A DNA stretch of 64,000 bases. Origin: Sabellastarte sp. h YS-2021 (taxonomy: Eukaryota; Annelida; Polychaeta; Sabellida; Sabellidae). The DNA is taken from contig OZ024936.1 in NCBI GenBank assembly GCA_964017235.1, positions 17,336,496-17,400,495 on the forward strand. The letters run 5' to 3'. Of this stretch, positions 9,901 through 21,900 are shown one piece after another. How positions within the stretch are numbered: position 1 is the first letter of the stretch; every line of letters starts with the position of its first letter. Made by a program: the position numbers and the translations under genes. Below the pieces are notes generated by a model. It saw only the letters and a list, made by a program, of their open reading frames with translations, did no database searches and was not told the DNA's origin.

Positions 9901-12900
9901 TGGTCAGATTTGACCTTGGACCCCTCCTTCAAGGTCAAACGAGGATAGCAGAACTTAAAAGTGCTTATAACTCGCTTATTATTGATCCTAGAGGTTTGGG
10001 ATGGTAAACCAACATATAGGAAATCATGGGCTGGGAATCTTCTGGTGTGGTCAGATTTGACCTTGGGCCCCTCCTTCAAGGTCAAACGAGGATAGCCAAA
10101 CTTAAAAGTGCTTATAACTCGCTTATTGTTGGTCCTAGAGGTTTGGGATGGTAAACCAGCATATAGGAAATCATTGGCTGGTAATCTTGTGGTGTGGTCG
10201 GATTTGACCTTGGGCCCCTCCTTCAAGGTCAAATGAAGATAGCCAAAGGTAAAAGTGCCTATAACTCTCTTATTATTGGTTCTAGAGGTTTAGGATGGTA
10301 AACCAACATATAGGAAATCATGGGCTGGGAATCTTCTGGTGAGGTCGGATTTGACCTTGGGCCCCTCATTCAAGGTCAAATGAGGACAGCCAAACTTAAA
10401 AGTGCTTATAACTTGCTTATTATTGGTCCTAGAGGTTTGGGATGGTAAACCAGCATATAGGAAATCATGGGGTGGGAATGTTCTGGTGTGGTCGGATTTG
10501 ACCTTGGGCCCCTCCTTCAAGGTCAAATGAGGATAGCCAAAGGTAAAAGTGCCTATAACTCGCTTATTATGGGTCCTAGAGGTTTGGGATGGTAAACCAA
10601 CCTATAGGAAATCATGGGCTGGGAATCTTCTGGCGTGGTCGGATGTGACCTTGGGCCCCTCCTTCAAGGTCAAATGAGGACAGCCAAACTTAAAAGTGCT
10701 TATAACTCGCTTATTATTGGTCCTAGAGGTTTGGGATGGTAAACCAGCATATAGGAAATCATGGGCTGGGAATCTTCTGGTGTGGTCGGATTTGACCTTG
10801 GGCCCCTCCTTCAAGGTCAAACGAGGATAGCCAAAGGTAAAAGTGCCTATAACTCGCTTATTATTGGTCCTAGAGGTTTGGGATGGTAAACCAACCTATA
10901 GGAAATCATGGGCTGGGAATCTTCTGGCGTGGTCGGATTTGACCTTGGGCCCCTCCTTCGAGGTCAAATGAGGACAGCCAAACTTAAAAGTGCTTATAAC
11001 TCGCTTATTATTGGTCCTAGAGGTTTGGGATGGTAAACCAGCATATAGGAAATCATGGGCTGGGAATCTTCTGGTGTGGTCGGATTTGACCTTGGGCCCC
11101 TCCTTCAAGGTCAAACGAGGATAGCCAAAGGTAAAAGTGCCTATAACTCGCTTATTATTGGTCCTAGAGGTTTGGGATGGTAAACCAACCTATAGGAAAT
11201 CATGGGCTGGGAATCTTCTGGCGTGGTCGGATTTGACCTTGGGCCCCTCCTTCAAGGTCAAACGAGGATAGCCAAAGGTAAAAGTGCCTATAACTCGCTT
11301 ATTATTGGTCCTAGAGGTTTGGGATGGTAAACCAACCTATAGGAAATCATGGGCTGGGAATCTTCTGGCGTGGTCGGATTTGATCTTGGGCCCCTTCTTC
11401 AAGGTCAAACGAGGACAGCCAAACTTAAAAGTGCTTATAACTCGCTTATTATTGGTCCTAGAGGTTTGGGATGGTAAACCAGCATATAGAAAATCATGGA
11501 CTGGGAATCTTCTGGTGTGGTCGGATTTGACCTTGGGCCCCTTCTTCAAGGTCAAACGAGGACAGCCAAACTTAAAAGTGCTTATAACTCGCTTATTATT
11601 GGTCCTAGAGGTTTGGGATGGTAAACCAACATACAGGAAATCATGGGCGGGGAATCTTCTGTCATGGTCGGATTTGACCTTGGGCCCCTCCTTGAAGGTC
11701 AAATGAGGACAGCCAAACTTAAAAGTGCTTATAACTCGCTTATTATTGGTCCTAGAGGTTTTGGTGCATTGTCTTTACGGTGGATACAATTTGCATCGGT
11801 TCTCCGATGTGCTAGGTCTAGTTATTAATTGTTTTTCTGGCATCAATGGTTAATGATGGAAATTTATGGAAGTGTTGTTAATATTCACACATTGTACAAA
11901 ATATATGCATATATTTCACCTGAGACATACAAGTTTCACAACATAGACATACCTTTTGTGGTGTTCCTGTCTGGGTTACCACCTGAAACTTGGCACACTA
12001 TACTTTTACTTCTTGCAATTTATATTCATTAGCAGTTAGAAATTTGTTGTCTGACAGTAGAATCTGAAGTGGCCTTTTGGTTAGCAATTTTGGTCTCTAA
12101 TCAAAGGCTGTCCTGAATTTAACTTGACTCCCACAAATGGCAATATCACTGTCACTGTTGAACAATGCATGAAACCCTTACCTTGACCTTTGGAGCCTCA
12201 GGGGTCCAGTGGTTATCATGTTGTCAAATGATCTCTTGATCCTGGGGCTTTGGGCTCAGATTTAGGGAAAAGGGGTTAAACTGTACCAGAAAAAAATTGT
12301 TGTTAACTGAAGGTTTTTTTTCCTGACCAATGAGATTATTCCTTACAGGTTCTACTGCTACCTCTAGTGGTTCGACCACAATGAGAGCTGGCAGCCTATT
12401 GGATGACAATCAGTGGCATGATGTAGAAATAGACAGGAATGGACGCGAAGTGAATTTCACTGTGGACAGACTGACCATCACTAATATGACCAATGGAGAC
12501 TTCTTCCAGCTGGATATTGACAGATATGTGAGTTGTTTGTACAAAAATATTGCACAGGAGAGAAGTTTAGTATTCATCGACAGATATGGGAGTTGTTGAT
12601 AGTGTAGCAATGTAGGTCTTATTGTGCACATGTAGTATTCAAAATTAAGTATTAGTTGGACTTCTCTATGTGTTAATGCACAATTAAATGAAGCAGCTCT
12701 TCAATAACCTTCTTATGAAGTATTATTTCTGCTTTGAGATTCAATGTGTATGTCATAAATCTCCACAGCTCAGGGTGTTAGTCGTTCTGTTTCTTTTTAC
12801 AGTTTATTCCACAATGCATTGATGTGTGCATTTTATGCTTTTGTCCATTCATGGAATTGTTAAACTTGCCCTGTGTGAGACATAAAGTGTGATGTGATGC

Positions 12901-15900
12901 TGTTTTCTTGCACCACCAGAGAAAAAAGGCACAAAAAATATGATTTTGTAATATTAGACCACAATGAAATAAGGGCATCGTCTATCTCTTCTATGTCTGG
13001 GATAATGACCCTTACTACATTGTGGAGCAAAGACTTTGAAATTGTCTTTGGTCGCCGGGCATAGAGTCTGTCTCTGTGCAAATACTAATGGCTATAAAAA
13101 GAACAAAATAGAATAAGTGAAACTTGAAGTCTGAAGACCTGAGATATCATGTGTTTTTTCATGGACAGGTACACTTGGGCGGCATTGATAACTTCCTGCA
13201 GCCGGGCAAGCCTCTGATGACTCGGCAGAACTTCACAGGCTGCATGGAGAATGTCTGGTTCAACTACATGAACATCATCAAAGACACCAGGATGGTCCAG
13301 CCTCGCTTTCATAGCCATGGCTCTATCATGTTAGGCATGTGTCAGGTGGGTAACAAGTGTCCATATCATGTGTCAGTGTCAATGTGAATGCCATGTAGTT
13401 GTCAGTTGTCATGTGGCAGTTTCCTGTAGTGCGTGGGTCGAGTAGTGTTTTTAACGTAATACCGGTATACTGCATTTCATTTCGCTTGGGACTAAAATAG
13501 CAACAACGCTATCAAGTGATGGGAACCAGTATTTATAAATCTATTTATTTATCCACAATGCCCGGCTCACATTGCTTGACAATATAAGAAATCTTAGAAA
13601 TGTTATTAAATATTTCATAAAATACCTTTAGTGGTTAGTGTCTGGTGGTTGTCAGTGTGATGTGCTTGGTGGCTAACAATTACAAATGTATGGCCTGTGT
13701 CACTGGTTCAGATAGGCATCATGTGTCAGGTTGCAAGTATTGTGTGTGTTAATATGCTGTTGAATCGGTAGCAGTTCTTAGTTGGCAAGTGGCAGTGTCA
13801 TGTTTTAGGAAAGTGTCATATGTCACACTGGTGACAAGTGTCAAGATCGTGTATCTTATGAATCTCAAGTGTCTGAGAGTGGTTTCTTGTCAGTATCAGT
13901 TATATATTGGTTTCATATTTTTGAATGTGGAAACATCATGTCAACACCATCCATATTATTGTGTCATAAATTTTATGACTGTCCGTACCACACATGTGTC
14001 TTGTTGTTCGGTATCCGCAGCACCCAGAAGACTTTTTTCTGCTTTTTTTTCATATATTTTGCCTTGTAACTTGAAAATGGCAAGTCTGACCAGTCTCAAA
14101 GTAAAGTAGATATAACTTCTGTATGTTGTCTTTGTTTGTTGGAAAATATGAGGTCTAAAGTTGTAAATTTAAGGTCACCTTAAGGTTTTGTAAAATGGTG
14201 TTCGTTTGGAGGACACAATGACCAATTTTATGACCTTTTTCTCACGTTATGCCTATTAACTTTTTCGCTATCGATCATGCAACTACTATATTATCTGATA
14301 ATGTGTTAATATGCTATTTTTGTATATGCCAAAAATTAAGGCTTTAAGTCAGCATTTAACCTACGCATGATGCTCATAAAGACCCCATGCAGAGGACTTT
14401 TTTCACAAATTCTGGTCTGTAATGTAGAAATGAAAAGTTTGACCAGCCTCAAACTGTACCAAAAATAACTTTTATATGTGATCTTTGTCTGGAAAAAATT
14501 TAGCTCGTTACGTTAGCATTTTGGGTCACCTTATGATCTAAAAGAATGCCCACAAGAACCAATTGTATGCATTGTTTGTCCTGTAACCTGCAAACTATAT
14601 TGGTTCACCCACCTAATATCTTATCTGAGAATACATTAATATGTTATTTTATATGTGTAAAAACTCAAAACTTTAAGTGGACATTTAAACTGTGTTTGAG
14701 GTACATAGAAACTGTACAGTGACTGTCTAGGGACTTTTTACAGTTTTCATATATTTTGCATTATAAATTACAAATGATAAGTCTAACATCAGACTGTACT
14801 GGATATAGCTTCTGCTTTGTTCTAACATGTTATCACAGTATTTTGTGATATTTCATCTCTGTACTAATATATTAAAGGCATAGATTCCCCAGAAAACTTT
14901 TGTGCTACTATTTTAGAATGTTTAAAAATCATTCAAATACTTTGACATAGGATCAATCTTATTCTGGGGAAGATTGATGAAAAAAAATGAAATGATAATA
15001 AGAATTGTGAATCATACAAACTGGGTTCCACAGAATATAGCCACTGAATGCCTGTGGCATGAGAGATGATAGCCTGTCTGGGAATATGTTGGTGTCAAGT
15101 CGGCGCAATCTAATTATGTTGTGTGTTCATTGTCTGATGGTGCTTTGCCCGTGTTGTTTATCTGCCACTCTGTATACTCACCAGGTGGATCCTGTTGTTC
15201 CCTACACATTCCCTACTGTTGACAGCTACCTGAAGATTCCCAGTGAGCCGGGAAACAGGCTACGCGTCAATTTTGACTTCCGGTCCTACAATAGGGAGGG
15301 GTTACTCTTCACACATGACCTTCAGCCAACGGGAAAGGTCATGGTAAGTGTACCAAAGCTTGCCATATGTTTTCCTGACATATCTGTGTAAGCACTGTTT
15401 TCATTACAAGTATTGTGTGATTTGGATGAAAAAGAGTGTGTCCTGTTGTGAGTGTTAATGAGTGTATTCCCTAACTTTTTTTAGTAAATATACATATTTA
15501 CTGGTTTATGACCCATGTTATTTTGCACTTTGATCAAACTTTGATGTTCACTGGTTGTAAAAAGGTAAAATTGATTTGTACATTATTAAGTATATATTGG
15601 GATATGTTTGTTTGTTATGAGAGCTATTAGAACGTACTAAGCATACTTCATTTTACAGTGTGAGGGATGCACAATATTATGTTAAAAAACTTGCATCAGA
15701 CCATTAAATGTTTATGTCTTTAAAGTTTATTTATGTACTTTCTGTTGGTATTTTCGTTACACTTGTATCCTTTTCAATTGAACAACTACTAAGGCTGTAT
15801 GACATCCCTTTAAATGATTAAAGATTAGTTAAGTTTTCAACATTTCAATACTATTAATTGATAAAAAGTGAAGTTATTGGAAATCAATTAAAAGCTTTGG

Positions 15901-18900
15901 AAATTAGTTTATAATTGAGTTTATGTATATGTAAATTTTTGCATATTTCAACTATATTATTAATAAGTTTACTTCGTTCAGTAGAAAATCAATCTTATGA
16001 TTTAAGACAAAATGACTTAAATGCAAACAAGTTTGCATGTATTGTGCAAGAATCCTAAACCACACATTTTCAGTTGTATCTTTATTTCAAGCATAATAAT
16101 TTTTTTTTTTTTTTTTTGCAATTTTCTTACACATAAATGACTTTAAGGTTTGATAATGGCTACTTTAGCAAGAATAATTATATTATAGTAAGAAACACTG
16201 AAAAGGCTAGCTGGCCCCAAATGGATTTCATCCTTGCCTTAGACAGTGAACTCATCCCCTTTAAGGCATCTATGGTTATGGTGTAGCTTCCCACATCAAA
16301 GGAACAACATCGAAGGGGGTTTTTCATGACAAATATTTGGCCTTAATCATTATATTTAAATGTGTGTACTTGTCCGTGTATATTAAAATTGATTTTAAAT
16401 GCAACAATATATTAACAGGTGATGTCATGGAATCAGGTATAAAAAGAGTAAGAATAGAAAATTTATACCAAATACAGTTGACTATGTTTTTTTTTCAGAT
16501 GAAAATCAATGAGGAGGGATATTTACAGTACAGTATTCAGACGGTGAACAACCACGAAATCATCAGTGTCATTGTCAACAGTGAGCATCTAGTCTTATAT
16601 TTGCATATATTAATGATTATGATTGACCAGATTGTGATTCGAAGTTAAACCACTAAAAATTAGGATTAATTGAGTTAAAAGTGGCTTTTTTCTGATCATA
16701 TGAAATTTGGTGTTCCTATGTAAAAATAGGTCAGTTCCTTGTGAAAGTGACTTGAAACCTGAAGTAGTTTCAAGATCACAATGGTAATATTTTGTGACAA
16801 TATCCAAATTAATTCAGGAAGGCATAATGTACAGAAAGCAATATATAAGAACATATATTTCATTGGAAAGCTCTCCTTTCTAAGAAATATTTTTACTTTT
16901 ACTCAGTTAAATGCGTTGACAACCTTCAAGCTTATTGCCGTTACCGTTTATGTTTTTAGCGTATGTATTTTAACCGTCATTACTCATAACTATATGCTTT
17001 ACTTGTGTGTATATGATAAATGAGACATTTTTGAGAAACAGATATGCATTGCCAGGTATGCATTTACAGATATTGATCAGGGTTCATAAGTGACTGCTTC
17101 AGTTTGACAGTATTTGACAGATTATATTATAAAAGTGTAGAAATGACAACATCAGAACCCAGTACAGACTGGTGTACCCCATCAAGTCATCTGGTTTGTA
17201 ACACTAACAATAGTTAAATACTAGTTTGAGTGTGTGGATATGTGAGTTCATCAAATTGAATATTCTAATAATAGAAGGTTGAATAATTGGTGTTATACTG
17301 TAGAGCCAATCAGATGTTTGCTTTCAGAACTTATTTTGAATCAGAGTTTCTGATTGGTTAAGGTTTGTCACCATGACTTTCCTCCTTTTTGTGGTGATTT
17401 AGTCTGTGTGTTGAGTTACCAAGCCAAGTTGTATGAGTTGGATTCCACCATGATTGTATATATTGCCTTTATCTTGCATCAGATGACCCGTTAGCCGATG
17501 TGGACACCTTCACCGATGGTTTGTGGCACTCTGTGATGGTGGACATTGACTCGGGAGATGACAACCGGATTGGTAAAGTTAACATCACGGTGGATGGACA
17601 CCCGGACGTATCTGAGAGACAGCTCGAGTTCATTACCACAGTAGACTATTATATCGGAGGTAATATGTGTAAATAAACTGTTATGCTTTTTATTCAGTAT
17701 TCAGTGTTACAAGTCTTTGCTTAGTCCTGAAACATAGAAATGTACACAAGTTTGACTCTGGGTACCCTCAACACATTTTTAATCTCTTTCGAGTCCCCCG
17801 CTGGGAAATTATACAGAAGTGCCTAAACTAAACTCAATCAAGACATAAGTGGCTTTTTAGTAAAAATAGCAACCACAAGAAAGTCTCATTTTAATTTTTT
17901 TTTTCTCAGGCTTGGATGAGAGTGTAATTGATGAAGAAGAGGGTGGCCTGGAGACAGGGTTCATTGGGTGCATGCGTAACCTAGAAATCAACAGCAAGAG
18001 AATAGACGAACTTCTAACAGACCAGAACTACGGCGTGGTCAACGGCAGCTGTGCTATACAGGACAAGTGAGTGAAATTGTCTCACCAGATAATCTAGTGG
18101 TCGTACAGTGTCGCAAACTTTTGCATTATGGGTAACACATTGGACTGAGGTGTCTGCATTCGTGGGTTTGAACCTAGGCCATAGACCACAACAACAGGTT
18201 CTTTTTACTTGGGACTCTGCCATATGAGAGTAATGTTGTGTAATTATGACGTAGTCAAGTCTGTTGGTTGTATGGTGTCACAAAGTGTGGCATTGTAAGT
18301 AACACATTTTTCTCCCAACCTGTGAAATCATGGATTTGAATTTTGATCTCAGACCAGTGCAGTGGGTTCTTTAATTGATGCTGTGTTATGCAGGAATAGT
18401 TACTGAGATTGTGTAGCCAAATAAAGATATTTTTGGATGGAAACTTGATCTTCCATTTGTGAATACTAAAGTGTCTAGACAAATAATGGCATTTTCGGTA
18501 GCACACTTGCCGCCCTCTTGTGAGTTTCGGGGTCTGAATCTTGACCAGCGACCATAATTATGGGCTGGTTGATGGTAGCTGCACTATACAGGGACAAATG
18601 AGGGATATTAGTTGTGTGGTCACATTTTAAACTCTACCTACAGAATTTCAAATTCTACCAAATTGACCCTTTTACAATGATACATATGTTACAGTTAATA
18701 TACCAAATTACTTCAATGGGCGAATGTATGGAAAATTTAACTATACATTGGCTTAATTCCATTTAATTTATTTGATCCCTATAAACTCTATAAGGTCATG
18801 AATAAGGTGATGAACTGGTAATTAATCGATCAGTTGTATTTCTGCCTTTCTCAGAAATTTATGATTTCTCTTTGTACAGTAAGCAATTGACCTCTGTTTA

Positions 18901-21900
18901 ACCTCCATAGGTGTGACCCCAACCCCTGCGAACACGGAGGCTTTTGCTCTCAGAACTACCTGATATTTGAGTGCACCTGTGATCACACTGGCTACGAGGG
19001 CGCCGCCTGTCACAAGTCCAAGTACCTCGTGTCCTGTGAGGAGTCCCGACAACTCAACCCCATGGAGACAGAGGTGGACATCTGGATCGATATCGACGAC
19101 TCGGGGCCGCTAGAACCATTTGAAGTTACTTGTGTTTTTGAACGTAAGCGATGTTGTGTTTGCAGTGTAGTAAATTGGGTTTCCATGTCGCTTTCAACTC
19201 TCCAAGGCCATTTTGGGTCAAGGTTAAATATCTTGTGTATTGCAAGAAATCTTGAGAAGTCAATCTGCGGGAAACAGGAAGATACATGGAAGGATATTGA
19301 TGGCTCAGAACCTCTAGAAAGTTTGGGGTTTTCTAGATTTGGGGTTTTATGTCCCTTTCAAATTTAAGGTCCAGTTGAAGTATATTATGTCCCACAAGGA
19401 ATGTCATTTGCTCAATGCCATGACAACCCAAGTGGACGTCTGGATTTGTATTGATAATTTTGGACCTGTAAAACCCTTTGAAAATATCATTTACATCATG
19501 GAATGCGAGTGTTTTTTGAAACTTGGAAGAATTGAACCATGCAGTTTTATGTTGATAAATGTACTTGCAATTTTACTTCAGTTGTTAGAGGTCAGAACTA
19601 TCCGACTTATTAACCAATTAACCTTTTATTTTTATTTATGGTAATGATTAAGGTAGTGTCCTCGGGGGGAACAATATATACTGTATATTGGCCTCTGATT
19701 TCCCCTAATGTTCATTTTTTTTGGAAAATTGAAAGTGTTTATTTCTGTGAAAAACAAAACAGATTTTATCAAGTTGTTTCCATACTCTTAGCAAGAAAGG
19801 AAAGTTTAAAAGTTGTGGCGATTTCTTGCGCACTGGATAATACCAAATTCAATTCTTGAGCAAGAAATATATCTTAAGCTTATTACCTTGTTTGTTATTC
19901 CTTATACATACAGTATCACAATTTCAATTAGCAAGTGCTTGGTCTGAATCATTATCTTTACATGTATTAACTTGTCCATGTACTTTAAAGTTGATTGTAA
20001 ATGCAACAAAATATTAAACGTTTTGTCATGTTTTATATGTAACTGCTGTTGGAATTTGATGATGTAAAATAGTTATCAGTGACCCAGTGCTGGACAATAT
20101 TGTATCTGTTAAAGTGACCAAATCAGTAAAAATGTGTATTTACTGGAAATTTCAGTGAATGCATGTACTTACTGATTTCACATACTTACTGTATCTTATA
20201 TAAAAATAGGACATTTGACTTGAACAATGTTTTACGTATTTCAAATTAAACCCAGTGTATCTTCATTCAGATGACATTAAGTCAGCCATCACAGTAGTTC
20301 ACCACGATTCAGAGGAGCCAACGCGGGTCAATGGCTACCAACCGCCTGGCTCCTACGTACGGCCAATACATTATGGCGAGATGTACAGGGAACAGTTTGA
20401 TGAACTGGTTGAGAGATCAACTTATTGTGAACAGGAAATCAGCTACAGGTGCTTCAACTCCCGCCTACTGGCTGATGCCGGTAAGTGTCTTTGTTGGTAA
20501 AAAGGTCTGAGACTGAGTTTTGAGATTAAAAACTCACACTCAAATGTAAGATTTCTTTTTAAAGTCTTGGAATATGTCTGGGTTTTGAGCCTATTTTCAC
20601 CAGTGGCATTGGCTAAGGTCTCAGAGGTAAGTTATGAAGTTTGGGGTAAGTTAATTACTGTCTGAGAAAAAATATTGTTGCAGTTTTGTGGCTCCCAGCC
20701 AGATTGAAAACATTTTCGTGTTTCTTAACAGTAGTATTGATATTTTTTGAAAATATGTGTATGAGTAAACCTAAAAAAAGTTTCATACTGTGTATGAACA
20801 GCATTGTAAAGGGCAACTGAGATTGGGTTTTGCTACCCTCGCCTACCCTGTCCAATATATGCCGTGTTGCAAAAGGGTTAATAAAAAAAATAATAATAAC
20901 AATAAGAAAAAATTTACACATTTGTACTGTCTTCTTGGGCTTATATTTCAAAATTGGCAAGTAGACCAGCAAGAGTCATCTGCAGAATGACTAACCTTTT
21001 CTAATCTTCTAAATTCTCTCCCAAACAATTACCAAGTTTTGGTATCCCCTGTAAGATGACAGTGTTACGTTATAGTTCATTTATTTTTGTTCCAGGAGGG
21101 ACAGACCGTAACAAGCCTAGCTGGGGCTGGTGGGTTGGCCGCACTAATCTCAACATGCGCTACTGGGGCGGCTCCTCTCCTGGCTCGGGCATGTGCAGCT
21201 GTGCACTGCAGGACGAGTGTCGCGGAGACAGCAAGACCTGCAACTGTGATGCTGGTGAGTTCTGAATGGTCAAGTGCATTTTTAAGGACTGTTCCACTAT
21301 GTGTATAGACCTTCTCTGATTTGGTTATCATTATGGAAATTTACTGTTTTATGAGGCAGTTGGAATATTCTTATACCTACTTGAAATGTTTGTTGACCAT
21401 TCATGATCATCTCATGACTGCAAGTTTTTAACTGGAGACCAAATAGAATGTGTTTGAGGTTTTCCAAATTATATTAAATAGTTTAATATGATCATAAATG
21501 GTTACTAAATCCTTATTAGATCTTTCTATCTGTGCAATGCTTTGAAAGTTATCAGACCAAATCAATTACTGTTGTCTAAATTTTCAATTACTTGCAACTC
21601 TTTACAGGAGAGGTAATAGATGGTGTATTTGATGCTGGTTTCCTTACTCACAAGGAGCACCTGCCTGTCATGGAGCTGCGCTTTGGGGACACGGGGCAGG
21701 TTGGTGGGGACAAGTGGGGGGAACACGAGCTCGGACCCTTGAGGTGCAGAGGTGACATGCTGTTTGACAATACGGTCACTTTCAGGTGGGTAATAAAGTA
21801 ATAAAAATATAGCACAAACTGTATTGTATTTATCACACAACCCTTAAAATCTGTGCAGGCATTGTACCATACCGCTGGGAAGGCAGGCAGAGAGCAGGAT

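Noticed and set aside
9867..11706. Long open frames on both strands in the 147-bp array
   Set aside because: The unit length is a multiple of three, so any stop-free frame repeats; the protein is the same 49 residues over and over with no known domain.
9740..11760. CRISPR-like regular array
   Set aside because: There are no unique spacers; whole 147-bp units are repeated, and the genome is animal.
12190..12260. SINE head (GGTCCAGTGGTTATCATG)
   Set aside because: A box A-like match without a convincing box B or tail; too weak to annotate.
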